A model generated the notes under the pieces. That model was given only the letters and a program-made list of their open reading frames with translations. It was not told the origin of the DNA and did no database searches. A stretch of DNA of 64,000 nucleotides from an uncultured Sulfolobales archaeon (GTDB lineage: Archaea; Thermoproteota; Thermoprotei_A; Sulfolobales; NBVN01): NCBI GenBank assembly GCA_938017505.1, contig CALIKV010000031.1, positions 34,113 to 98,112 on the forward strand, given 5' to 3'. Below, in pieces: positions 1-8,932 of the stretch; within the stretch, counting starts at the first letter, position 1; every line of letters begins with the position of its first letter. The position numbers were made by a program, and so were the translations under genes.

Positions 1-286
1 CTCAGACCCTAAGTATTTGGAGGGGGTTGTTAATGAGGCTGCTCGCATAGGCAACATGACGCTCCTCGATGTCAGGATGTGGTACATGAAGCCCGGCGTC
101 AGCGTTGTAGGCATTATATTGGAGTCACATATAACGATACATACGTGGCCTGAGTACAGCTTCGCCACAGTGGACGTCTACTCCTGTGGTAGACACACGG
201 ACCCGTTGAGCGCGTTCAAGCACATCGTAGAGGCTCTGAAAGCAAGTAGATACGAGTTAGAGATCGTTGATAGGTCTCTAACTTAA
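1..286 (+). CDS. speD: S-adenosylmethionine decarboxylase, 5' end cut by window
   Basis: Makes decarboxylated AdoMet, the aminopropyl donor for polyamine synthesis, in the cytoplasm. The visible protein carries [12 protein letters not shown] followed by VDVYSCG, which matches the small prokaryotic pyruvoyl-dependent AdoMetDC family. The Ser of ESH is the autocleavage site that becomes the pyruvoyl group, and the later Cys (YSCG) is the catalytic acid. The reading frame stays open to the first base of the window, so the TTG at 17 is not the true start; about 25-30 residues are probably missing. Family identity is firm; the upstream context is not visible. Confidence 0.93.
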   Translation, partial: SDPKYLEGVVNEAARIGNMTLLDVRMWYMKPGVSVVGIILESHITIHTWPEYSFATVDVYSCGRHTDPLSAFKHIVEALKASRYELEIVDRSLT

Positions 287-390
287 AGGAAGTCCCTTGC
301 CAACACTCCAGGCTCGCCCTAAAGGACGGGAAGGAGGTCAGTTACCATGGTTTAAGACTCCTAAGAACTAGCAATATTAGGTGAGTTACG

Positions 391-1470
391 TTGAGCGACG
401 TTCTAGTCATCGGCGCCGGACCTGGTGGATTGCTGTCTTCCCACGCACTCCTTAAGAAGGGGTTTAACGTCAGCATTTACGAGGAGCACAGCAATGTAGG
501 TCTACCCAAACACTGTAGCGGTCTCGTGAGCAGCTACGTCGTTAACTCGCTAGGGCCCCTGGCTAGGGACCAGGTGTTAAGCAAGTTCACAGAGTATAGA
601 GTCAGGGTGATTGAGAAAGGACTCATTCACGACCAACTAATACTGAGCTTCCGTGAACCCGTTTACCTCATAGACAGGGTTGGGTTTGAAGCTTCACTGC
701 GTGAAGCCGTGGAGAGCTACGGCGGTAAGTTACGTTTAAGAACCCGCGTTACTGAGGCGAGGGTAGACGAGGGCTTATTGAGGACTAAGGAGGGCTGGGC
801 GGGGGGCGACCTAATAATAGTTAGCGAGGGCGCCTTGAGAACGATCGTCAGGAAGTCACAGGTATGCGACGTGAGCGAGGCGTTAATAGGTCCTCAGGCC
901 TTGGTTAGGCTGGGTAGAGTGAGTGATACTGTTGAGGTGATCACGTTCCCGCCGCTCGGGGTTAATGGATTCGGGTGGGTCATACCTGTCGACGATAAAC
1001 ATGTAGTAGTAGGGTTAGTAACGAACTCTAAAGCGGCCGGACGCCTACTTAAGTACATCGTGCATAAGGTTGCTGGGGAGTTAAGCCCCTCGGACGTCGC
1101 TGTGAGAGAGTTCTTCGGAGGGCTCGTCCCAGTCGATAAGCCGTGCAGAGAACTTCTCGGCAGCAAGCACATCGTAGTCGGGGATGCTGCATCCATAGTG
1201 AAACCCCTGACTAAGGGTGGGCTGTACCCATTAGTCAAGGAGGTGGAGGCCCTGGAGACCTCCTTAAGGGGTGAGCACATCGATATTGACTTGTTCAACG
1301 CTAGATTCGGTGAAACCCTAAGACTCCTCAACACACAACACGCAACTCTCAAAGCCATTCGTCGACTGGGGGGCTACCACAACCTGGTAAAACTAGCTGT
1401 TAAGCTGGGGCTAAGGGAGATCAAGTTAATGGATTACGACAGGTTAGTGTCTTTGCCAGCTGTTTCATGA
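391..1470 (+). CDS. Geranylgeranyl reductase family flavoprotein
   Basis: A FAD-dependent oxidoreductase of about 359 residues. The N-terminus has the Rossmann dinucleotide motif VIGAGPGGL at residues 5-13, followed by the GLPKHCSGLVS segment typical of the geranylgeranyl reductase family. A second FAD contact GDAASIVKPLTKGGL lies near residue 265. Archaeal members reduce the isoprenoid double bonds of membrane lipid precursors, so a role in saturating archaeal ether lipids is inferred; other members have different or unknown substrates. It starts with TTG and no short Shine-Dalgarno sequence is obvious. It stands alone on the plus strand. Confidence 0.82.
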   Translation: MSDVLVIGAGPGGLLSSHALLKKGFNVSIYEEHSNVGLPKHCSGLVSSYVVNSLGPLARDQVLSKFTEYRVRVIEKGLIHDQLILSFREPVYLIDRVGFEASLREAVESYGGKLRLRTRVTEARVDEGLLRTKEGWAGGDLIIVSEGALRTIVRKSQVCDVSEALIGPQALVRLGRVSDTVEVITFPPLGVNGFGWVIPVDDKHVVVGLVTNSKAAGRLLKYIVHKVAGELSPSDVAVREFFGGLVPVDKPCRELLGSKHIVVGDAASIVKPLTKGGLYPLVKEVEALETSLRGEHIDIDLFNARFGETLRLLNTQHATLKAIRRLGGYHNLVKLAVKLGLREIKLMDYDRLVSLPAVS

Positions 1471-1521
1471 TGGAAAGACTTAAGCGTTGGTGATGTTGAG
1501 TGCTCTAGATGGATAAGATAA

Positions 1522-1716
1522 GTGCCCCGAAAAGAGCGCTCCACAAGCCTTCAGATTGAGGGTCTTTCCCCGCCCACGAAGCTCTTCGACGAGCACGTGA
1601 GGAGGTGGAAAGAGTCCTATCTGACGGGGGAGGTCGATGAAAGCTCCGACGGACTCGTGAGGGGCTTTAGGCTAGTGAATCCCAAGAACCACGCATGTCT
1701 ATCAAAGACTACGTAG
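1522..1716 (+). CDS. Doubtful small ORF, possibly a gene remnant
   Basis: A 64-codon frame beginning GTG, rich in charged residues, with no family I recognise. A different frame just upstream (ATG at 1509) reads MDKISAPKRALHKPSD before stopping, and the two frames together look as if one small protein had been frameshifted. There is no convincing ribosome binding site. The rest of the 1471-1834 gap holds only the promoter of the next gene. It may be noise. Confidence 0.22.
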   Translation: MPRKERSTSLQIEGLSPPTKLFDEHVRRWKESYLTGEVDESSDGLVRGFRLVNPKNHACLSKTT

Positions 1717-1810
1717 TTCTGAACCCTACGACCCTGTGACGACCTTTATCGAGCTGGAGACTGCCTCAAGTCGCTGGGCCGCGATCTTGCGGAGACCCGC
1801 TTAGCACAAG

Positions 1811-1822
1811 CATTTATTTACC
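1811..1822 (+). promoter_or_regulatory. TATA box of the YbjQ-like gene
   Basis: The stretch CATTTATTTACC is a good archaeal TATA element. Its centre is about 26 bases before 1842, which places the transcript start just upstream of a GGTGGT ribosome binding site at 1842-1847 and the ATG at 1853. This spacing argues for the 1853 start over the in-frame ATG at 1835. Confidence 0.5.
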
Positions 1823-1852
1823 GGTTAACCAGGTATGAATTGGTGGTATTGC

Positions 1853-2185
1853 ATGTCTGAAGGGTTTCTAGTAACCACCCTTGAGGCATTACCTGGCTAT
1901 AAAGTCAGGAAGGTTCTAGGCTTAGTTAGCGGTAGCGTCGTTAGAGCCAGAAACATAGGCAGGGACATAGTAGCGGGCCTCAGGAACCTGGCTGGCGGTG
2001 AGATAGTTGAGTATACGGAGCTCTTAGCCAGTTCCAGAGACGAGGCCCTCTCTAGGATGATCGAGAAAGCTAAGGCTCTGGGGGCGAACGCCGTCCTCGG
2101 GGCCAGGTTCGCATCTTCAGCTGTAATGAGCGGTGCAGCGGAGATAGTTGCCTACGGTACTGCCGTCATTATAGAGCCTGAGTAG
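1853..2185 (+). CDS. YbjQ/UPF0145 family protein
   Basis: A 110-residue protein of the YbjQ (UPF0145) family, whose members form pentameric rings and have been called heavy-metal-binding domains, though no function is established. Recognisable features are the N-terminal VTTLEALPGYKV, the central SSRDEALSRMIEKAKALGANAV helix (the ALGANAVLG turn is characteristic) and the closing AYGTAVII strand. The ATG at 1853 is chosen because it follows a GGTGGT ribosome binding site and fits the upstream TATA box. It is a single gene, convergent with truD. Confidence 0.8.
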   Translation: MSEGFLVTTLEALPGYKVRKVLGLVSGSVVRARNIGRDIVAGLRNLAGGEIVEYTELLASSRDEALSRMIEKAKALGANAVLGARFASSAVMSGAAEIVAYGTAVIIEPE

Positions 2186-2231
2186 AATCGGTCCGTGACC
2201 GGAGACCCGCACGTCTTCAAGGCGGCGTGGC

Positions 2232-3416
2232 TCAGATAGGTGGAGCGCCGACTAACTCGCGTATGAAGATAGTGGCGTACGTCGACGGTTTCAGGAGGAA
2301 ACACAGAGACGCGTTGTTTTCGTTCAGCTCAAGCGTTAGTTCCTGTAAGGTGAAGGTCGTCTCTCGAGCGCCTTCTCTGAGGTATCTAGAGTAAGCACTC
2401 TTGCTAGTTAGCTCCTTGAGCTCCTCCGCAACCAGCTTTATCGACTCCTGAGCACATTTGTCAGGAGTCCTCACGTTCGTTCCGGGCAGCGGTAGGACCT
2501 CGCACGTGCGCTCTAACTCATCAACGCCGCCGAAGGAGAGAGCCAGCCTACTCAGAGACAGGTTGAATAAGTACGATTGAAACGCCTCCACGTACATCTT
2601 GAGAAGCCACTCGTCAATCACCCTCAGCGTCCTCCGTAAGTCCCTCCCCTTAATCAACTCCCTCAGCAGCAACCTTTCAAACCTGAACTTCCTCGGGAAG
2701 AGGTCCAGAGCCTCCTTCAAGTCACCTCTATCATACGCCCTCCTAGCTTCAGCGACTCCAGAGGACTCCGTAGGATACGGCCTGCCAAGGATTAAGTCCA
2801 CCGCCTCCCTCAAATCCCCCTTCAAAAGGGCTTTGCCAACGAGATGCGTTACCGGCCTCCTGCTGCCGAACCTCTGGTAACCGTAGTAATTGAGGAAACT
2901 CACCGACCTGTATCTAGTCCTCAACTCATTCAAAGTAGCAGCATCAACCGCGTTAAGCCCGCTCAGACTAACCTCAAAAAGATTACCTCCCAACTCACCC
3001 CTCCTCAACATCGTCTCATCATAACCGCGGAAGAAGAGCATAACCCTCCCCCCAAACAACTCGTAATTACTCCTGAACACGTCGCCGGGCCTACACTTAA
3101 TGGTTACAAACTGGCACGTGAAGCCCTCAGCATCTTTAATCCCCGCGTAAGCAACTTCAGAGCCCAGGGCCCTTGAGACCAGCCTAACCGCGTCAGGCGT
3201 GGGCAAATTCTCCTTGCACAAGACATACCTGAGGACCTCACCATGAAGACAGGTGACCACCTCACTAACTGAAGCCCTCTCACTAGGTAATGCTTGAACA
3301 CCGTTAACGTCCACCTCATAAACCTTGAAGTCCCCCCCACCCTTCTCAAACCTAACGCCGTCGCTGAGTCTCAATTCAGGCCTGCTGAACACCAGAACAC
3401 CTATAGACCTATCCAA
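2232..3416 (-). CDS. truD: tRNA pseudouridine(13) synthase TruD
   Basis: Isomerises U13 of tRNA to pseudouridine; archaeal homologues may also act at position 35. The catalytic motif appears as GIKDAEGFTCQFVTI near residue 93, in which the Asp after GIK is the expected nucleophile, and the family signature FLNYYGYQRFG lies near residue 173. At 394 residues the length is normal for an archaeal TruD, which has an inserted domain. The start is TTG; the frame is open about 60 bases further up, to a stop next to an AT-rich TATA-like run near 3485, but no better start codon is visible. Confidence 0.92.
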   Translation of the reverse strand: MDRSIGVLVFSRPELRLSDGVRFEKGGGDFKVYEVDVNGVQALPSERASVSEVVTCLHGEVLRYVLCKENLPTPDAVRLVSRALGSEVAYAGIKDAEGFTCQFVTIKCRPGDVFRSNYELFGGRVMLFFRGYDETMLRRGELGGNLFEVSLSGLNAVDAATLNELRTRYRSVSFLNYYGYQRFGSRRPVTHLVGKALLKGDLREAVDLILGRPYPTESSGVAEARRAYDRGDLKEALDLFPRKFRFERLLLRELIKGRDLRRTLRVIDEWLLKMYVEAFQSYLFNLSLSRLALSFGGVDELERTCEVLPLPGTNVRTPDKCAQESIKLVAEELKELTSKSAYSRYLREGARETTFTLQELTLELNENNASLCFLLKPSTYATIFIRELVGAPPI

Positions 3417-3596
3417 CCAGTGTTCAGAGAGCGTTAACCCTGTTGAGCGCGTTCCAGGCCCTACCTTAGCTCCCTTTCCGCTCTTTTATTTAGATGTTAT
3501 TAGCCTGGCTGACAGCCCTCCCCTCACGAATACTGCGTCGCAGTTCAGCCCTTGCCCTCAGCTTTGGGGGCTTGAGCCTCATCCGCTACTAGCACG

Positions 3597-3959
3597 TTAG
3601 AGGAGCCTCAGATCCCCCGTCACTTTATCAATCAAGTTCTCGGGAGCTGGTCCTATCCCAACAGCTGTGACTGTCCCCTCAGGAAGTTCCGTGAGTCCCG
3701 CGTCAGCTATTATTGATGTCGGGAGCCCCAGCCTCCTGGCTTCTTCGTAATGCTTAGTGAGTTCCTCCAGACTGGACACCTTGAGAACCACTTTCTTCTG
3801 TCCCTCAACCAACCATTCATCAACCCAATCCTTCTTAGTCTTGAGACCCTCCAGGAGTGCTGTAACTGACGCGTGAGCCACCTGCACAGCTAGCTTACCT
3901 TTACTCATCTCGAGATCAGCACGTATCAGTATGACTTGCTTGTGCTTGAACACCGACAT
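3597..3959 (-). CDS. pth2: Peptidyl-tRNA hydrolase Pth2
   Basis: Releases peptides from peptidyl-tRNA that has dropped off the ribosome. The protein shows the Pth2 hallmarks: [25 protein letters not shown] at the N-terminus (described here in parts: the [13 protein letters not shown] core is diagnostic) and [23 protein letters not shown] near the C-terminus. It is 120 residues long, as usual for the family. The ATG at 3959 lies one base after the stop codon of the preceding gene, with GAGGGT as ribosome binding site, so it is translationally coupled and is the last gene of a four-gene operon read from 4928 downward. Confidence 0.95.
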   Translation of the reverse strand: MSVFKHKQVILIRADLEMSKGKLAVQVAHASVTALLEGLKTKKDWVDEWLVEGQKKVVLKVSSLEELTKHYEEARRLGLPTSIIADAGLTELPEGTVTAVGIGPAPENLIDKVTGDLRLL

Positions 3960-3960
3960 C

Positions 3961-4296
3961 TCAGAGACCCTCAACACCTGTTTGAGTCAGCTTCTCCACG
4001 ACCTTACTCAGCGTCTCACGCGTCCTGGCCTCAACGCATTTAACCAGAGCACCTACGTTCATGGCCTCATTCTTCCTGGCTAAGTCCTTGCATTCAGATA
4101 TGAAGGCCCTCTTATCGATTTCAAGGATGTAGTATTGGGTTTGAGGTATCTTCCTAAGGGCTACTTCCCTGTGTATACCGGCGGATACCAGTAATCGACT
4201 TACTACCTGATACTCGGACACGGTTAGGATGCTGAAGCCGAAGCTCTGCATGTGATTAACTATCCTGTTCCTCAGCTCACTTAGAGACGATCCCAT
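3961..4296 (-). CDS. Uncharacterised small protein upstream of pth2
   Basis: A 111-residue soluble protein that I do not recognise. It is mostly helical with a short strand pair ([11 protein letters not shown]) in the middle, and has two Cys residues too far apart to suggest a metal site. Its start overlaps the end of the gene before it by 20 bases, and its stop sits one base before the pth2 start, so it is clearly part of the pth2 operon. Housekeeping context suggests a role in translation or RNA handling; this is only inference. Confidence 0.72.
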   Translation of the reverse strand: MGSSLSELRNRIVNHMQSFGFSILTVSEYQVVSRLLVSAGIHREVALRKIPQTQYYILEIDKRAFISECKDLARKNEAMNVGALVKCVEARTRETLSKVVEKLTQTGVEGL

Positions 4297-4612
4297 ACCT
4301 CTTTACCAATAACTTCAGTGAGTCGAACAGGCATTTAAGCATCTTCAACGTCAAGGAGTTACCGCCTTGCAGTACCCTCACCTTAAGCTTCCTGTAGACG
4401 GCTTTGGAGAGTAGGTTACCATCTGAATCGAATATCAGGATCTCCCCGCTCACCCTGCCCTGCGGGTTGAGGGTGAAGGAAGCCTGAACAGCGAACGAGT
4501 CCTCAGGGATCACCACTCTATGTAGTTCGGCATTCCCCACGGCATAAGTCGGTCTCTCACCGACCTTCTCAACAACGCTGTAGTTGACTTTCTCACAGTC
4601 TTTATTCATCAC
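4277..4612 (-). CDS. Uncharacterised beta-rich protein, pth2 operon
   Basis: About 112 residues if translation begins at the GTG at 4612 or the adjacent ATG at 4609. A longer version starting at 4690 would overlap the previous gene and begin with an unlikely Arg/Ser-rich stretch. The middle part (a run of strands such as FAVQASFTLNP and SGEILIFDSDGNLLS) looks like a small beta sandwich or PH-like fold, and the end is helical. No family is recognised. Overlap with the next gene supports an operon. Confidence 0.6.
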   Translation of the reverse strand: MMNKDCEKVNYSVVEKVGERPTYAVGNAELHRVVIPEDSFAVQASFTLNPQGRVSGEILIFDSDGNLLSKAVYRKLKVRVLQGGNSLTLKMLKCLFDSLKLLVKRYGIVSK

Positions 4613-4640
4613 GACGTAGAGGGAGGTCCTCTTGTGGAGG

Positions 4641-4928
4641 TTACTCCGGCTCCTCGACCTTTCCATCCTCAGTGGCAGGGGCTTCTTCAACCCTCCCGAC
4701 CTCCAGCGCCTTAAACTCCTTGAACCCCTTAATCACTATCATGAAACCCTCCTCAAACGTGTATGGTGTGACTCGAACCTCTTCGACCTTGCCGAAGTCC
4801 AGGACAACCCTACGACCCCCTCTGAAATCCTGAACCTCACTTAACTTACCCTCAAGGTCGTAGATGCTGACCCTAGCACCCTCCTTACTGAGGTGTACTA
4901 CAGCCGTAACCAAGTACCCACACCACAA
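4641..4928 (-). CDS. Uncharacterised small beta-barrel-like protein
   Basis: First gene of the four-gene operon that ends with pth2. The 95-residue product is made of predicted strands (VTAVVHLSKEGARVSIYDL, GRRVVLDFGKVEEVRV) and ends in an acidic Glu-rich tail. The start is TTG at 4928; a TATA-like CTTTAATAG about 25 bases upstream would give a nearly leaderless transcript. No family recognised. The acidic tail could mediate protein contacts, but nothing in the sequence proves a role. Confidence 0.6.
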   Translation of the reverse strand: MWCGYLVTAVVHLSKEGARVSIYDLEGKLSEVQDFRGGRRVVLDFGKVEEVRVTPYTFEEGFMIVIKGFKEFKALEVGRVEEAPATEDGKVEEPE

Positions 4929-5050
4929 TAAATAAACTCAAGCTCTATTAAAGACGTGGATCCACGAGCATGTCATTTATAAGCCCTAAACACGTTTATT
5001 ATAATGTGTAGAAGTCATGTACGTATCTCTAGGTAAGACAGGTGGAGTGA

Positions 5051-5341
5051 ATGACTAAATACAGGAAATATTCTGACCCATACTCAGTAAACGTCCAACG
5101 CTTCAGCATATACTACGATAGGAGTGGCAGAGCTAAGTCAAACCCTCAGGTTGGTGACGAGATAACTGTGAAGATCGTTGAGGTCGACGGTGAGGGTAGA
5201 GGCATAGGGTACCATAACGACAGTAAGGTGGTCGTGCCGAGGGCGGTCTTAGGGGAGAAGGTAAGGGTTGTGGTTAGGAAGATTGAGAACGGCGTTCTAT
5301 ACGCATCCGTCGCCGAGAGATTAGGGATCTCAAGGAAGTAG
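5051..5341 (+). CDS. TRAM domain protein
   Basis: A 96-residue protein whose second half is a TRAM domain: VGDEITVKIVEVDGEGRG, then VVVPRAVLGEKVRVVVRKIENGVLYASV. TRAM is a small RNA-binding barrel also found in tRNA methylthiotransferases and TrmA-type enzymes. Stand-alone TRAM proteins in archaea bind RNA and have been proposed as cold-shock-like RNA chaperones. The N-terminus is basic and carries several Tyr. A TATA element TTTATTATAA at about 4997-5006 precedes it. It lies divergently from the pth2 operon. Confidence 0.88.
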   Translation: MTKYRKYSDPYSVNVQRFSIYYDRSGRAKSNPQVGDEITVKIVEVDGEGRGIGYHNDSKVVVPRAVLGEKVRVVVRKIENGVLYASVAERLGISRK

Positions 5342-5409
5342 CTGTTATGGAGCTTCCTTAAGACTTGGTGATCAGCATTATTAAGATGCCGCCCTAGAAT
5401 ATTACTTGG

Positions 5410-7605
5410 GTGCCTGAATTGAGCGATGAGTCGAGTAAGGTCTTAGCCGAGCTGTTATGGACGGAGAAGTATCGGCCGAAGACTCTTGACGAGGTAGTGA
5501 ATCAGGGCGAGATCGTCCTGAGGCTCAGGCAGTTCATAAAGGAGAGGAACACACCTCACCTACTATTCGCGGGCCCTCCAGGGACGGGCAAGACTACAGT
5601 GGCACACGCGTTTGCCCACGACCTCTACGGAAGCGACTACAGGCCGTACTTCCTTGAACTCAACGCATCTGTGTCTAAGGATAGCCCGGTGCTCGTTAGG
5701 GTGAACGAGAAAGTTATGAGGATCACCTTCGGGGACCTGGACAACATGTTTTTCAGCGACCCAGCTCAGGAGTACGTGAAGGTTGATGGCCTTGAAGTTC
5801 TGACTCAGGCAGGCGGCAGGGTAGTGTGGGGTAAGGTGAAGTACTTAATACGGCATAGAACCTCTAAGATACTGAGGGTTAAAGTCGAAGGCGGTGAGGT
5901 GAAACTCACAGGCAATCACTCGGTAATGATGCTGGACTGTGAAGGGAGGCTCGTAACTAAACACGCTAGCGAGCTAAAACCCGGGGACTACCTCATCTCC
6001 TTCATCGCTAATCCGAGGAGCCGTGGAGAGTCCGTTAACGCCCGCTGTGCTGGGGCCTCACAGTCCTTGAGAGTAAACAGCGAGGAGGGAGGCGCCCTCA
6101 GGCTGCTTGCTGTCGAGGAACGTGAAGGACTGGAGGGAGGGGGGGCTTATCAAGCCATTTGGACCCTGAGCTATCCTCGAGAGAGAGTTTTAACAGGCAA
6201 AGCGATAGAGATATCCGCGTCCGCGGGCTTACCGTACTACGCGGGCCTAGGGGTGATCGATGAGGGATTACCTGACTTCATCTGCGAATTAAGATATCGC
6301 CTGGGGGAGGCGTTCCTAAAGGGGATGCGAGACCGGGGTGGAAGTGGTTTGCGAGGTGGTGCAGTAAGGATCTCCCCCGTCTCCGACACCCTGCTTGCAG
6401 ACATGGCCTGGCTTGGCAGGCTAGCTGGAATTGAAACTTCAGTACGTGAGGGGGAGGTTGGGCTCGTATGGAAGGGTTCGACGAAGCACGGGAGGTCTGG
6501 TCTTCTACCGATAGGGCCTTTCACCAAGTTTCTTGAGAGGGTGGACAACAAGATCCGGACTGACTGGAGGTATCTGCTGGAACACGCTTCATACGGGGGT
6601 GAAGGACGAGCTCCTAAGGACGTGTTAGTGGAGATCCTGGAGTCCGTAGACAGGAAGCTGTTAAACCCTAAGGAGAGGCTCGTATACGACACGCTCTATA
6701 AACTTGCGACGTCAGACCTACACGTCGTTAGGATTAAGGGTGTTGAAGTCCTAGACTACGACGATTACGTGTACGACGTATCCGTGCCTGGCAACGAAAC
6801 GTTCTTCGCTGGAGCCATACCAATACTCTTACACAACTCTGATGAGAGAGGCATCGAGGTCATCAGGACTAAGGTCAAGGAGTTCGCTAGGAGTAGGATG
6901 CCAGGCAACGTGCCCTTTAAACTAATACTCTTAGACGAGTCGGATAATATGACGAGCGATGCTCAGCAGGCGTTGAGGAGGCTTATGGAGATGTACGTGG
7001 CCGTCACGAGGTTTATCCTAGTCGCTAACTACCCGAGCAAGATCATCGAGCCTATTCAATCCAGGTGCGCCGTCTTCAGATTCGTCCCCTTAAGTAGGGA
7101 GGACGTTGTTGAGAGGCTCGCGTGGATATGTGGTAAGGAGGGCGTGAAGTTTTCTCAGGACGCGCTGAACTCCATATACGAGTTAAGCGAGGGTGACATG
7201 AGGAAAGCCATAAACATACTTCAAACCACAGCGGCTCTGGGCGGGGTTACCGTATCTAACGTGTATAGGGTCGTCGGCCTAGCTCACCCGAAGGAGGTGA
7301 GGGAGATGATCGGGGCTGCCTTAAGCGGCGACTTCATCAGGGCTAGGGGGATCTTGAGGAATTTAATGGTTACCTACGGTCTCTCGGGCATTGACGTGTT
7401 GAAGCAGATGCACAGGGAGATCACGTCCTCCGAGGTCGAGTTGCCTGAAGAAGTGAAAGTCGAGCTAGCTGATTACATAGGGGAGATCCAATTCCGGCTG
7501 GTTGAAGGCGCTGACGAGGAGATCCAGCTTGACGCTTTACTGGCCAGGCTCACTGCCGTAGGGAAGAAGGTGTTGGGGGTAGCTCCTAAACGTGTCAGCA
7601 AGTAG
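5410..7605 (+). CDS. rfcS: Replication factor C small subunit with intein
   Basis: AAA+ subunit of the clamp loader that places PCNA on primed DNA. The precursor is 731 residues. The N-extein (1-86) has KYRP and the Walker A motif GPPGTGKTT at 55-63. The C-extein (477-731) resumes with SDERGIEV, then has a Walker B region LILLDESDNM (the usual DEAD is DESD here) and the SRC motif in PIQSRCAVFRF. Splicing would leave a 341-residue protein of normal size. The start is GTG. Its stop overlaps the start of the large subunit gene by 14 bases, so the two subunits are coupled. Confidence 0.96.
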   Translation: MPELSDESSKVLAELLWTEKYRPKTLDEVVNQGEIVLRLRQFIKERNTPHLLFAGPPGTGKTTVAHAFAHDLYGSDYRPYFLELNASVSKDSPVLVRVNEKVMRITFGDLDNMFFSDPAQEYVKVDGLEVLTQAGGRVVWGKVKYLIRHRTSKILRVKVEGGEVKLTGNHSVMMLDCEGRLVTKHASELKPGDYLISFIANPRSRGESVNARCAGASQSLRVNSEEGGALRLLAVEEREGLEGGGAYQAIWTLSYPRERVLTGKAIEISASAGLPYYAGLGVIDEGLPDFICELRYRLGEAFLKGMRDRGGSGLRGGAVRISPVSDTLLADMAWLGRLAGIETSVREGEVGLVWKGSTKHGRSGLLPIGPFTKFLERVDNKIRTDWRYLLEHASYGGEGRAPKDVLVEILESVDRKLLNPKERLVYDTLYKLATSDLHVVRIKGVEVLDYDDYVYDVSVPGNETFFAGAIPILLHNSDERGIEVIRTKVKEFARSRMPGNVPFKLILLDESDNMTSDAQQALRRLMEMYVAVTRFILVANYPSKIIEPIQSRCAVFRFVPLSREDVVERLAWICGKEGVKFSQDALNSIYELSEGDMRKAINILQTTAALGGVTVSNVYRVVGLAHPKEVREMIGAALSGDFIRARGILRNLMVTYGLSGIDVLKQMHREITSSEVELPEEVKVELADYIGEIQFRLVEGADEEIQLDALLARLTAVGKKVLGVAPKRVSK
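5668..6837 (+). other. Intein in RFC small subunit, degenerate LAGLIDADG endonuclease
   Basis: Inserted between LELNA and SDERG, that is, after Ala86 of the precursor. It spans 390 residues. Block A is SVSKDSPVLVRV with Ser as residue 1; block B is LTGNHSVMM with the expected TxxH; blocks F and G are VYDVSVPGNETFFAGA and ILLHN followed by Ser as residue +1. Splicing residues therefore look intact. The middle 180 residues contain a homing-endonuclease-like part, but the only recognisable LAGLIDADG helix reads FLKGMRDRGG, lacking the acidic catalytic residue, and the first helix is not recognisable. Cleavage activity is probably lost. Confidence 0.93.
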
Positions 7606-8932
7606 AGTTCCCTGGGTTATTAAGTACAGACCTAGGAGGCTCAGCGACTTCATCGATCAGGAGGAAGCCAAGGAATCAATAAGCAAATGGCTCAGCGACT
7701 GGCTCTCAGGAAAGCCTGTGAGGAAGGCGGCGCTCTTTTACGGCCCGCCTGGTTCGGGGAAGACCTCCATAGTCGAGGCCATCTGCAAGGACTACGGGTT
7801 TCAACTGATCGAGATGAACGCAAGTGATTACAGAAGGGCCCAGGATATTGAGAGGGTAGCTAAGTTAGCCAGCGTGCAGAGAGGTCTCTTCGCCGGGAGG
7901 AGGCTGATACTCCTGGACGAGATCGACGGACTCACGGTTACTGGCGCGGCTGACGCGGGGGCGATCGAAGCAATCATCAACTTGATAGAGATCACTAAGA
8001 ATCCGGTGGTCATGACTGCTAACAATCCCTGGGACCTGAGGTTAAGGCCTTTAAGAGATGTATCGCTTCCCATCGAGTTCAGGAGGTTAAGGAAAACGGA
8101 TGTTGCCCGAGTTCTTGAGAGGATATGTACAGCTGAGAAACTGGCTTGCGAAGAGAACGCCCTCAAGTTCATAGCCGAGAGGTCTGAGGGGGACTTAAGA
8201 TCGGCTATAAACGATCTGGAGGCCATTGCCGAGGGTGCAGGGAGAGTCACGGAGGAGCTGGCTAGGCAAATACTAAGGGTTAGGGATAGGGCACTGGATC
8301 CTTTTGAAGTCGTCCGGAAGATCTTCATGTCTAACTACATTTGGCAGGCTAGACTCAACGCAACGCAGACTGACCTAGACCCCGATACGCTCATGGAGTG
8401 GATAAACGAGAACCTGCCAAGACAGTTCACCGACCCCGAGGATCTGTGGAGGGCTTACGAGGCATTGGCTAGGGCCGACGTCTACAGGGGGCGGATAATA
8501 CGGACTAACTCATGGGACCTCCTCACGTACGCCACAGAGTTGATGACCGCCGGAGTTGCGCTATCGCCGAGGAACGATGTTAAGTCTAAGTACAGGTGGG
8601 TTAAGTATCAATTCCCTGAGAGGATAAAGATGATGTCGCAGAGCAAGGAGGCTAGAGCGCTGAGGGACAGCATAGCGGAGATAATAAAAACACACACCCA
8701 CACATCTAAAGCGAAGATACTGAAGGACGTGCTGCCTTACATTAAGGTGATATTTGAGAACAACATGGAGTTAGCCGCGGAGCTGGCTATATCGCTGAAT
8801 CTCACGGACTCCATGATTAAGTATCTCTCACAGGACAAGGCTGACAAAGTGATCGCCAGGGTGAGAGAACTGAGGAGAGAGCTTAGAGCCGGAGCCACGA
8901 AGCCCAGGACGCGTAAGGGCACTAACGCTTAA
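7592..8932 (+). CDS. rfcL: Replication factor C large subunit
   Basis: AAA+ large subunit that completes the archaeal clamp loader with four small subunits. IKYRP lies at residues 10-14, Walker A GPPGSGKTS at 51-59, and Walker B LILLDEIDG near 105-113. The C-terminal collar domain is helical and ends in a basic tail rich in Arg and Lys. I do not see a clear PIP-box at the very end. 446 residues is within the family range. GTG start, overlapping rfcS. Confidence 0.95.
   Translation: MSASRVPWVIKYRPRRLSDFIDQEEAKESISKWLSDWLSGKPVRKAALFYGPPGSGKTSIVEAICKDYGFQLIEMNASDYRRAQDIERVAKLASVQRGLFAGRRLILLDEIDGLTVTGAADAGAIEAIINLIEITKNPVVMTANNPWDLRLRPLRDVSLPIEFRRLRKTDVARVLERICTAEKLACEENALKFIAERSEGDLRSAINDLEAIAEGAGRVTEELARQILRVRDRALDPFEVVRKIFMSNYIWQARLNATQTDLDPDTLMEWINENLPRQFTDPEDLWRAYEALARADVYRGRIIRTNSWDLLTYATELMTAGVALSPRNDVKSKYRWVKYQFPERIKMMSQSKEARALRDSIAEIIKTHTHTSKAKILKDVLPYIKVIFENNMELAAELAISLNLTDSMIKYLSQDKADKVIARVRELRRELRAGATKPRTRKGTNA

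Noticed and set aside
894..1358. Long minus-strand frame opposite the geranylgeranyl reductase gene
   Set aside because: It lies wholly within a clear gene, has no family match or start signals, and is a shadow frame; similar shadows exist in most genes of this GC-rich genome.
3520..3596. Minus-strand GGATGAG with two CTGA boxes after pth2, a possible C/D sRNA
   Set aside because: The C box is poor, no C' box is present between the two CTGA boxes, and guide lengths are wrong.
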